A DNA stretch of 44,248 nt, taken from assembly GCA_031549565.1 (NCBI GenBank), contig JAVBPO010000060.1, positions 1 to 44,248 of the forward strand. The letters are read 5' to 3'. Below are positions 23,727 through 34,000 of this stretch, one piece after another (the stretch's first letter is position 1; each line of letters begins with the position of its first letter). The translations under genes and the position numbers were made by a program. The notes beneath the pieces were generated by a model. The model saw only the letters and a list, made by a program, of their open reading frames with translations, did no database searches and was not told where the DNA came from. The DNA comes from JAVBSX01 sp031549565 (GTDB lineage Bacteria > Planctomycetota > Planctomycetia > Pirellulales > Thermoguttaceae).

Positions 23727-25633
23727 GATTCATACCCCCCGGCGCCGACGGGTGTCCGTTGACGTCGGAGGATTTCGTAGACGGACGACTGTTGCCGGTC
23801 CAGTTCTTCTTCCCGCTGTTGGAGTTGTCGCTCTTTTTCCAGCAGCGCATCCTCGCAACGGTTCGCCCAACGGTCGAGTTCATCGCGTCGCGTGAGGAGT
23901 TTTTCCTGTTGTGTGAGCATCTGTTGGCGTAAGAGTTTCAACTCTTCTTTCTGCTGCTCGACATGCGCGAGTGCGTCTTGGTATTGGTCGGCGAGCCTCG
24001 CACGGATCCGAGCGAGCGACTCCTTGAGATCTTCCGGAGCGGAGTCGCCTGTCAAGCGAAGCCAAAGTTCTTCCGTTGCGAGCCGGACCTCCAGCGTTTC
24101 GCGGTGCATCCGGCCCAATTCTTCCCGGGATCGTTCCAACGTGGTCCGCATCTGCTCCACTTTTTTGTTTTGCGAAGCAAGCTCGATTCGCTCTTCCTCA
24201 AGACGTCGGGTCGCCAGTTCGTGCGATTCCTTGAGCCGTTGTCGGTCCGCTTCAATCATTTTCTGCAACTGATGTCGCTCACGAACGAGCCCTTCGCGCA
24301 TTCGGGTCGATTCCGACTGCGACTGGAGAATTTCCTCTTCCATCTCGCGGAGTCGTCGGTATTTCTCGGCGTCGATCGCGTTTTGTTTTTCGCGCACTTT
24401 GAGCGAATCGTCCCGGGAACAGAGTTCGGACTCCTTCGATTTGAGCCGCGTTTCCCACTCCGAGAGAAAGCGTTGGCGCTCCTCAAGCCGGGAATCCTGT
24501 TCCGCGTATTGCCGCAGCTTTTCCTGCCGCACCTGTTCGTATTCCGCCCACTGATTCTCGAACGCACTGCGGCGCTGCTCCCATTCGATTTCCGCTTCGC
24601 GGAGAATCGTTTCCCGCTGCTTCATCTGCTGTTCGCGGCGATTGAGGCGGGCTTCCGCTTCTTCCCGGCGGGCGATCAGTTCGGCGTCCGCTTCACGCAG
24701 ACGTCGCTGGAGGTTTTCCTCCATTTCCCGGGCGCGGAGTGTGATTTGTCGCTCCCACTCTTCCTGTCGGAGGAGAAAATCGTTTTGGAGATTGGCTTTT
24801 TTGGCTTGAATTTCCTGTTCGTTTTTTTCCAGAAGCGTTTCGTATTCCGCGGCAATTTCTTCTTCACGCCGTTTCAGCAAATCTTCTCCTTCCAGGAGTT
24901 GCGCTTCGCAAATCTGCCGATTTTCTTCGCATTTTTTCGCGTATCGGTGCTTGTATTCCTCGAGATAGTGTTCGAGTTGCTTTTCCAGATCCGCGCGATA
25001 ATGCTCCAGCGAAGCGTTCCACTCGTTTTCACGCTGGATTGCCAGTTGTGTCAATTCTTTTTCCCGCTGCTGCAAACGCTCTTCGATTTCCGATTTACGG
25101 GCTTGAAGCTCCAGCCGTTCGTTTTCGAGCCGGTTTTTATCGAGCCGAAACCGCTCTTCCAACGCCGTTTTTTGCGTTTGGAGCGTGGTTTGCAGCTCTT
25201 CGACTTCCGCTTCGCGCACGGAAAGATCGTCGTTCTTTTCCTTGAGCGTCAACTGCGTGTTGCGGACAAGGGCTTCGAACTTCGCGATTCGTGAGTTGAG
25301 CTGGTTTTCCCGGTAATCGATTTCCTCTTCCCGCCGCAAAAGCGCTTGACCGGGATCGAGCAGCGAAATCGTCGGTTCTTCAGGCTCAGGGGACACTTCT
25401 TCATGCGAAGCGTCAAAGCGAATGATCAACGATTCCGGCTCCTCGGATACGTGTAATCTCGGCTTATCGAAACAATCCCTCTTGTTTTCTCGATGATTTT
25501 CGTCGGGAAATTTTTGCGCGTTCGGGGGGACATTGACGTAAAAATGCTCCGACTCCCCGGGCCAAGCGGGAATCGTACTGATTTTCAAGGTCGGAATTCC
25601 TTCTCCGAAGGACATGTTGGGGTCTTTTTTCAT
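23711..25633 (-). CDS. Long coiled-coil protein
   Basis: About 640 aa. Residues 85-600 are nearly unbroken coiled coil, rich in Glu, Arg, Gln and Leu, with many EERLQQREKEL- and RREEEIDYRENQL-type heptads. The first 80 residues are different: proline-rich and probably folded or disordered, with an IRFDASHEEVSPEPEEPTIS segment. No membrane helix and no head domain recognised. The ATG at 25633 is chosen; a GTG at 25675 is possible, neither has a ribosome site. It follows the NtrC-like regulator on the same strand with a 116-base gap, so the two may be one unit. Likely structural or scaffolding; no specific role can be given. Confidence 0.8.
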   Translation of the reverse strand: MKKDPNMSFGEGIPTLKISTIPAWPGESEHFYVNVPPNAQKFPDENHRENKRDCFDKPRLHVSEEPESLIIRFDASHEEVSPEPEEPTISLLDPGQALLRREEEIDYRENQLNSRIAKFEALVRNTQLTLKEKNDDLSVREAEVEELQTTLQTQKTALEERFRLDKNRLENERLELQARKSEIEERLQQREKELTQLAIQRENEWNASLEHYRADLEKQLEHYLEEYKHRYAKKCEENRQICEAQLLEGEDLLKRREEEIAAEYETLLEKNEQEIQAKKANLQNDFLLRQEEWERQITLRAREMEENLQRRLREADAELIARREEAEARLNRREQQMKQRETILREAEIEWEQRRSAFENQWAEYEQVRQEKLRQYAEQDSRLEERQRFLSEWETRLKSKESELCSRDDSLKVREKQNAIDAEKYRRLREMEEEILQSQSESTRMREGLVRERHQLQKMIEADRQRLKESHELATRRLEEERIELASQNKKVEQMRTTLERSREELGRMHRETLEVRLATEELWLRLTGDSAPEDLKESLARIRARLADQYQDALAHVEQQKEELKLLRQQMLTQQEKLLTRRDELDRWANRCEDALLEKERQLQQREEELDRQQSSVYEILRRQRTPVGAGGYESHSNR

Positions 25634-25749
25634 GATCAGAACACGACGGAAGAACACATTTCCGTGAAATACCACGTATTCATCATGATCGGCAAAAACA
25701 CCCCATTTTCTTTAATCGGAATGGTCAAATAGGTGAAATGTGTAAACCT

Positions 25750-27315
25750 CTACACGATCCCATGCAGCTTGTACTGCTTGATCTTGTTGTAGATCGTTTT
25801 TTCGCTGATTCCGAGTTTTTGGGCGGATTTGGCCCGATTGCCGCCGCAGGAGTGGATCGTTTCGATGATCGCACGCCGCTCAATGTCCGCCATACTCAAG
25901 CCGGCGAGCCCCATCGAACCGTCCGGGAGGTTGCCGCCGGTAAAAATCGGATCGAACACAATATTCGCTTCCGTAATCAAAGCGTCGTGCGTCGTGGACA
26001 TCGCCCGATGAAGAACCGATTCGAGCTCCTGAATATTCCCGGGCCAGGGGTAGAGTCTCAGTTTATTCATCGCCCCGTTGGAAAGAATCGGCTGATTCGC
26101 TCCATACTGCCGGGCCAGTCGTAAAATGATTTCCCGCGACAACATCGGCAGATCCTCCAAGCGTTCCCGCAGCGAAGGAACCGTAATCGTCATGGACGTC
26201 AATTTGAAAAATAAATCTTCCCGAAACCGCCGCTGGGCGCAGCTCATTGCCAAATTGCCTTGGGAAGAGGCGAGGATTCTCGCTTCGGAGCCTCGGCTTT
26301 CCAAGGCGCCGATCGGGCGATACATACGCTCTTGCAAAAAATCATACAACTTTTCCTGTTGATAGGGGGTCATGTACTCGACATGATCGAGTAGGATCGT
26401 TCCCCGGGAAAACACGTCGAGTAGGCCCACACGTTCGGTCGTTTTTTCCCCGAAAGCATTTTGAACGATTCCGAAGAAATCGGTTTCCCAAATCTCCTGC
26501 GGTAAAAAATTGCACGGAAGGACGAGGAACGGCTCCTTGGCCCGCGAACTGGCCGAATGAATCATCTGCGCGACGATATTTTTGCCGGTCCCGCGCTCGC
26601 CGCAGATCAGGACCGTGCTGTCGATCTTGCCGAACGCTTCGATTTGTTTGCCAAGCGTTGTGGAAGCCGGAGACGTGGTCGGAAGCCTCACCGGAAGGAT
26701 TGGACTACCGAGTCGTTTTTTCAGTTGGGCGTTTTCTTTGAACAATCGGGAGGTTTTGAGCGAACGGTGGATCGTCGTGAGTATTTCGCCCCGATCGCAA
26801 GGCTTGACCAGGTAGGCGTCGGCAAAATGAAAGGCGCGTCGGCGTTGATTCTGTTCTTGGGTCGGGTCGTCGAGCACGACGAACGGCAGGTTGGGAAAAC
26901 GTTCGAAAATATTCTTGCACATCAAATCCACCTGCGGATTTCTGGCGATCGTATCGACGAGAATCATCGCGACATCGTCGTCGATCGAAGAGAGAACCGG
27001 ATCGCCCCACCCGACGACCCGAACCGTGAGATGTTCCATCTCCAGGAAATGGCACAAAGCCGACCGGGCGGTGGTGTTGGAACTGACGAATAACAGAATT
27101 TCCCCGGAGTCGGAAACCGGAATTTCCTCATAGGTCTGAAACGACGTGGGCCGGGTAAGAGTCGATTTCGAAGGCGGAAATTCCCCGGCTTGCGTCGGGA
27201 GGCCGACGGTCTCGGAGGAACAAATGGAAGGCGGATTGGGAAACAACGTTCCGACGGAAACATCTTCACGTTGGCGCGCACCGATTTCGTGCGCATAAAC
27301 TGCGGTGCTGTTCAT
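25750..27315 (-). CDS. NtrC-type AAA+ regulator with altered sigma-54 and Walker B motifs
   Basis: 521 aa. Residues 1-70 are an unconserved tail. A receiver-like domain (71-186) keeps Asp121 and Lys171 but lacks the usual acidic pair at its start. The AAA+ domain (about 215-450) has Walker A GERGTGKN (239-246). The GAFTGA loop that touches sigma-54 is replaced by NAFGEK (286-291), and Walker B is ILLDHVE, with His311 where the catalytic Glu is expected. Later motifs (FREDLFFKLTSMTITVPSLRER, YPWPGNIQELESVLHRA) are normal. The C-terminus is a Fis-type HTH (NRAKSAQKLGISEKTIYNKI). It probably binds DNA and nucleotide but may not activate sigma-54 polymerase. AGGGG lies seven bases before the ATG. 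Divergent from the giant gene. Confidence 0.9.
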   Translation of the reverse strand: MNSTAVYAHEIGARQREDVSVGTLFPNPPSICSSETVGLPTQAGEFPPSKSTLTRPTSFQTYEEIPVSDSGEILLFVSSNTTARSALCHFLEMEHLTVRVVGWGDPVLSSIDDDVAMILVDTIARNPQVDLMCKNIFERFPNLPFVVLDDPTQEQNQRRRAFHFADAYLVKPCDRGEILTTIHRSLKTSRLFKENAQLKKRLGSPILPVRLPTTSPASTTLGKQIEAFGKIDSTVLICGERGTGKNIVAQMIHSASSRAKEPFLVLPCNFLPQEIWETDFFGIVQNAFGEKTTERVGLLDVFSRGTILLDHVEYMTPYQQEKLYDFLQERMYRPIGALESRGSEARILASSQGNLAMSCAQRRFREDLFFKLTSMTITVPSLRERLEDLPMLSREIILRLARQYGANQPILSNGAMNKLRLYPWPGNIQELESVLHRAMSTTHDALITEANIVFDPIFTGGNLPDGSMGLAGLSMADIERRAIIETIHSCGGNRAKSAQKLGISEKTIYNKIKQYKLHGIV

Positions 27316-28084
27316 GAGATACCCCTAAATTGTTCAGCGTGATTAAAATGAAATACTTTCGATGCTTCAACCGCCGACGCGTCGTACTTGGTCGCGTTGC
27401 TCCGCGGAGAATCCTCGAAAACTGTTTGAAAGAGCGGCAATGCCGCATTCGCCGAAATGGACGATTCCAGTGGTTGTTTGTGAAAAACCAAAAAATCGTA
27501 CAAAGATAGGCGACTTGGGTTACAATAACACGTTCCTACTCTCCTTGTCAAGCAAGTTTGTTCTCGAACAAAAAGAAAACGTGTTAAATTTTCAATAGAC
27601 ATGTCGGATTTCCATCCGTCGTGCCGTTTCAAAACTCGACTTCGGAATGTCCGTCGAATTTCCTATTACCAATTTACGTTTTTCTTGACGTTTTTTCCGG
27701 GATAAGAATGTTTTCCAGCTTTTAGAAAAAAGTCATGGAAAATTCCACCGGATTCCGGATGTTGAGTCAAGTGAGCCGGTTCGCCTGCGAACCGTAGTGA
27801 GCGGCCGCAAACCTTCGTGTGCAGCCCGTCGCAGGCGACGGGGCTAACTTTCGCTTTGAAAGTCTTACGATTGGCAAAAACGTAAAGATCGGGTAATTTT
27901 TGCTGTTTGTGCTTTACAGGTAAGGTAGAAGACGATAATCTGGATGTATCGAGGTTCGCTTTGACGGACCTCGGTCTTTTCTCCTGTCAGTTCGGACAGG
28001 CGGGACGCCTGTCGACACAGGTACGGACGGAATGTCCGTGCTCTAAGGGATTGCGCCGCTTACGCTTCCAGCCTGTTTGTGAAT
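27316..28084. other. 770-bp intergenic region with a hairpin cluster
   Basis: No gene recognised between the regulator and the giant gene. The right half holds perfect inverted repeats: CGGTTCGC-CT-GCGAACCG (27777-27794), CCCGTCG-CAGG-CGACGGG (27825-27842), GACAGGCG-GGA-CGCCTGTC (27995-28013), ACGGAC-GGAAT-GTCCGT (28023-28039), plus CGAGGT/ACCTCG around 27950-27973. None has a T-run. They may be REP-like mobile palindromes or stems in the long leader of the giant gene. The left half must carry the promoters of both divergent genes. Confidence 0.7.
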
Positions 28085-31000
28085 ATGATGCGCTTGTTTA
28101 GTTTAGTGCGCTCGCTTACGCTTCCCGCTCTGTTTGGGGCAGTTCTGTTCGGAACTGGCGTTATGTGCTGTGGACAAGAGACGCCGCCTGCGGGAACGGA
28201 AGAACCGAAAGAAACCGTGTCCTCCGAACGGCCGGACCCGAAAAAAGGGTATGGGCAACTTCTGCACCCGAGCGTCCAGGAGCGGCTCGGGCTGACCGAT
28301 GCGCAAAAGCATGAAGTCCAGCAGTTGATGATCGAACGATCGCGGGCGTTGGCCGAGACGAAAGTTGACGAAGTGGAAGCGCAGGACAAAATCGTCGCCG
28401 AAAGCGATGTCAAGCTCGAAGCCGTTTTGACGCCGGAGCAAAAGCGGATTTGGCCGAAAGTTTTCGAACCGACGGGATTACGGATCAATTGGAGCGGTCA
28501 ACCGTGGGAAAAATGTCTGAAATGGATCGCCGATAAAGTCGGGAAACAACTTTCGATGCAGGCCCCGCCGCCCGGATCGCTCACCTACAGTAGCCCGGGC
28601 GAAATCTCTCCCGCCGAACTGCTCGATCAAATCAACGGTCGATTGCTCGCAATCGGATACACGCTGGTCAATAGCGACAATAGTCTGATCCTCCTCAATT
28701 TAAGACGGGATCGGATTGCGCCGGAGTTTCTGCCGCGAGTCGACGCCAAGACGATCGACAAACACGGCAATTTCGAATTCGTCGCGTACACCCTTCCGCT
28801 GGAATATCGGGACGCTGCGGTCGTCAAGCAGATGATACAGCCGTTCCAGGGGCTTTACTGCAAAATCCTCGACCTGCCGGGCAACTCGCTGCTGATCATC
28901 GATACGGTGATTAACATCAAGACGCTCGAAAAGATCGCGATGGGCGTCGCGAACCCCGTTCCGAAAAAAGAGGAAAAACCCGCTCCCCCCGCGCAGCCGG
29001 AATCGAAGTGGGCGTCCTACCCGATCGAGAACAGCGATCCGGAAAACGTCCAGGAAATCCTGAAAAACTTCATGAACGTAACCGGCCATAAAGAAGGGAA
29101 CGTCCTGTATTACTACGTTCCGGAAGAACAGCAGACCAATATCAAGGTAATTGTCGACATGCTCGAAAGGGGGAGCGACGGACAGCCGAAGCCGACATTG
29201 GAAACCTACTCGATGGAAGGGCTCACCGACACGTCGCCGTACAGTTTGTACCGCAAAGCGGTGATGCAGGCGTACGGTTATTATACGGACGCGTCGGAGA
29301 ATTTCGGAACGGCGGTCGTCGATCTGATCAAGAAGCTCGCTCCCGCAGCGGCGGTTGCGCCGAACCAGGTTTCCAACAAGCTCGTCGTGTTCGCGACGCC
29401 GGAAGATCACGCGAAAATCCAGGAGATGTTCGAGAAACTCCAAAGCGGCACTTCGCCGGAGTTCACGCCGGTCGTCAAAGTTTATTCGTTCAAAAATTCG
29501 AAGCGAGTGGGCCGGATGACCGAAGAAGTCGCGGAGATGATGCAAAAAATCGTTCCCGGTATCCAATATTACGCGTACGATCCACGCCGCGCACAGGCGA
29601 TCGTCGTCGCTTTGCAGAAGGAACACGATATTCTCGCGCAAGCATTGGAAGAATACGAAGTGCAATCGGCCCCGGACGAAGAAAGAGAGGTTCGGATCTA
29701 CCCGGTGACGGCAACGCAATTGGAGCGGTTTTCCCTGCTGTTCGAGCAGGTTCGACGTTCCCCGGAAATGCGCGAAGCCGTCGAACTGTCCGACGGGCGT
29801 CAAAATCAATTGACCATGTTGGCGACGCCGACGCAGCAGGAAAAAATCCAAAAAATGCTCATGGAAATCGCGAACCAGGGAACCGGCGGCGAAGCGGGAG
29901 AGGGCGGCGACGGATTCCAAACCGGTTCCGGGCCGATGGAACTCGGCGTGATACCGCTGCGCAACGCGTATTCCTACGCCGTTCGGCAGGTGCTCGTCAA
30001 CATGATTCCCGGTGCGGAAATTTCGTATGATTATTATTCGAACACACTCTACATCTACGGAACGACGCAAACGGTCGAGCAGGTCAAAAAGACCGTCGAG
30101 CTCATGGACGCCGGGCAGGAAAACGAAGTCCGCTTCTTCCCGCTCCTGAAAGAACTGCCGCAGGAAGTCGAACAGTCGTTCGAAACCGTCGCACCGAAAG
30201 CCCGGGCCGTGATGGACAAAAAGAATATGCGGCTGATGGTGTACGGCCCGAAAAAAGACGTCGCGGAAATCGAAAAAGTGCTCGACGCCCAAGCGGCGGC
30301 GGGTCCGATTTTTCAGGACGCGTTCCGGACGGTTACGGTCGTCCGCGATTTGCCGAACGAACTGCTCGATTTCGTCCGAAAATCGTTCCCGCGCGCCAAT
30401 ATCGACTTCGATCGCGATTCCCGTCGGGTCGTCGTTCGCGCGCCGGAAAACGAACAGCTCCCGATCGCGAAGATGATCGTCGAAGCGGAATCGGCGCTCC
30501 CGCCGGAAGAGATCACACAGTATTATCCGACGGACAAGGCGATTCCGGACCACCTGATTACGTTGATTCGCGAAACGACCAAATCGCTCGGACACATCGG
30601 CGAAATCAAGCGGGACGATAAAGATCCGAAACTGCTCATCGTCCGGGCGCGGCCGAATCTCCAGGTCGAAATCAAACGGCTGCTCGACAACCGCGACACG
30701 CTTCTCCCGGAAGTCGAAACGAACCAGTTTCACAGCTTCCCGATCGCGCAAGACGTGCGCAAACGTTTTGACGCCGTTCGAGACGACTTCATCAAACAAC
30801 ACGGCGATTTCCGCACACTCAACGAAGATCGTAAGGATATCCTTTCCGTTTGGGCGACGCCGACGCAGATCAAGCTTCTTGACGAATTGGTTGTGCAACT
30901 CGGCAAGGAAATTGCGCCCGATTTGGTGGAAAAACAGATTTTCCATTCGCTCAAATACGTCGAACTCGATTTCGTCAAGTCGATGCTCGAAGAGATTTAC

Positions 31001-34000
31001 CCGGGAACGAAAATCAACGAGGACAAAGCGAACAACCGGATCGTCGTCCGCGTTCGACCGGAGTTTTACGAAGGGGCGAAAGAATTGCTCAAACAGCTCG
31101 ATACCCGGGACGAAGATGCGCAGCGGCGGTATCCGAAAACGTACGAAGTCGACGGGCTGTACACGTATGACGCCGTCGGGAATTATTATTCGCCGTACAC
31201 GCTTATGCAGGAAGTGCAGAAAACCGTACCGCAGGCGAAAGTCCGGTATGATTATTATACCGGAAAGCTCGTCGTTTGGGGAACCGACGAAGAGCACAAG
31301 ATCGTCGGCGACATGTTCGCGGAAGTGCAGAAAGATTCCGACAAGACGGCCGGTTTCGAACTGTTCCCGCTCCGGCGCGCGCAGCCGTACATGATTATCG
31401 GAATGATCAGTCGGCTTTTTCCGCTCGTCAGTCCGCGATACGATTCCGGAACCCAGGCGATCGTCGTCGAAGGGAGCAAACGGCAACTCGAATCGATCCG
31501 GAAACTGATCGACAAGCTCGACCCTGCGGAGCCGGGCCCGACCGATCCGGTCGTCCAGTTTTACAAACTGAATTCCAAACCGGAAAACTCGCTCGTTGCG
31601 ACGCTTCAGCAACTCGTTCCGGCCGCGCAGATCGTTCCGGACCGCGACGCCAAACAACTCATGATCATCGCCAAGCCGGACGAACACAAGATTCTCGAAC
31701 GGAACATCAAATCGATTCTCGAAACGTTTACGCAACCGGAAGAGCCGATGCTGTTCATTTATCCGGTGAGCGGCAACCAGCGTGCGCAACTGGAATCGTT
31801 CCAGCAAAACGCGGGGGAGGAACTCAAGGACATGAAAATCCTGCCCGATTCCCGACCGGACCAGATGCTCATTCTGGCCCGACCGAGCGAACATGAGATC
31901 ATCTCGTCGGTGCTGCAAATGTTTCAAACGGCGCAAGGAAACGAGTTCGAGTTGATAATGCGCCCGTTCACACTCGTTTTTCTCGATCCGCAACTTGCCC
32001 AGGACGTGCTCAAAGAAGATTTTCCCGAAGCGAAAGTCAAGTATGACGCCAAGGGAAACCGACTCATCATCTGGGGAACGGAACAGACGCTCAAGAAAGT
32101 CGCGGAGACGCTCAAGAAAATCGATACGAGTATCATGGACGAAACGCAACCGCGATTCGAAACGTACACGCTCGACGGAATCCGGTTCGACTCGCCCTAC
32201 ATGCGGTCGCTCACGATTTCGTATCTGATCGAATCGCTCAAACAGATCGCACCGAATGCGAAATATTTTCCCGGTACGAATTATTATCGGATCATCGTCT
32301 GGGGAACGCCGAAAGAATTGACGCTTGTCAAATCGACGTTGGAAAACGTCGGCTATTCCAACGCTCCGGAAGATCAACCGGAGTTGAAAGTGTTCGACTT
32401 GAAAGCGGCGGACTCGAAGATCGTCGACTCGATCCTCAAGCCGTTCGTTCCCGACGCTTTGATTACGATCGACGAAACGACCGGGAAGATCGTCGTGTTC
32501 GCCCGACCGAGAGACATGCAGACGGTCAGTACGACGATCGAACACCTGGAACGCTCGAACGTCGACGACCGGATTCAAAATACGTATGATATCACGGGAA
32601 CGAAAGCGGAGATCGTACTCCAATCGATCCAGGACGTTTATCCGAGTTTGAAAATTACGCCGGACCCCGCGAACAACCGGCTCATGATCTGGGCGACGCC
32701 GCAAGAACACGTCCGGATCGGCGAAGTCGTCGAACAGGCGAACAAGGAACCGCTCGGCGACGGGGCGGAAAAATTCGTCGCTTATCCGATCACGAGGATG
32801 GAGTACACGACCGTCATCGAAATGGTCAAGGAAATGTTCGGCGACAACGCGGTCACTTACGGCGATCCGACCTCGGACAAAATCACGATCAAAGCGTCCG
32901 GACGCATTCAGAAGCAGATCAAGGAACTCCTCGAAAGTATCCAGACGAAAGACGATAAATATCGGGTCAAAATTTCCTTCTACCCACTCGGCAAGGCGGA
33001 TCCGATCACGATCGAAGCGCTGCTGCAATCGCTCCTGCCCAACGGTCGTTCGATGTCGGCCCGGGAAATTCGGGAGCAGGTCCGCGGAATGCAGGATCCG
33101 TGGAAAGGATATGATCCCACGGACTACGACGTGTATTCCTCGGGCGGATATTACAACCAGGCGGTCGCGATGGAGTTTTACCGCGAAGGGCGGTCGTTCT
33201 ATCGGATCGACACGAAAACGCAAACCGCGATCGTCGCCGCGTCCGAAGAAGATCAAAAACGGATCGCCGACGCGGTCGAAAAAATCGTAACGCTTTCCGA
33301 GTCGGAGCAAAAACCGGTCGCGAAAATGTTCACGTTGAACGAAATCTACCCGTTCACGATGCTGCAAACGATGAACCAGATCGCGCCGTCGGTCCAGATC
33401 ATCCCGGCGCATAGTCCGATTTACGGGGTCGGGAACATCCACGATTTCGTCGCGTTCGGGATCAAGCCGGAATTGGCGAAAATCGAAGCGTTCGTCGACG
33501 AAATCAACGCGTCCGGCCCGAGCGGCAACCGGCGCGAGATGCTCGTCCTCAACCTGCCCGACGGAACGAAATTCAATCGATACCGCGTGATCCGGATGCT
33601 CGTGTACCTCTATCCGCCGGACGACTACACTCCGTATCCCGCTCCCGGACCGGAGTTGAACCAGATCGTCCTCTACGCGCCGAAACATAAACACGAGGAA
33701 ATTCAAAAGCTGATCGACGACGTGTGCAAACCGCTGCCCGAAGGGAAACAATCGGAGTACAAGACCTACGAAGTCAATCATATCAACGTGGAAGACGCCT
33801 ACCGTTGGTTGTACGAAATTTGTCCGAACATCCGGGTCGAAACCGATTCGGAACGGCGGATCGATTTTTATACCGGCCAACCGCTCCCCGCGCGGACGCT
33901 GCTGATTCTCGCGACGCCGATCGAACACGCCGAAGTCGCCAAAGCGCTCTCGGTCCTCGACCGGGAAACTCCTTCGCAATCCAATTCGTACCCGAAATCG

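Noticed and set aside
23963..25294. A 443-codon plus-strand frame opposite the coiled-coil gene
   Set aside because: Shadow frame rich in Phe and Leu, the usual complement of Glu/Arg/Gln-rich coiled coil. I considered a membrane protein but the pattern follows from the antisense code.
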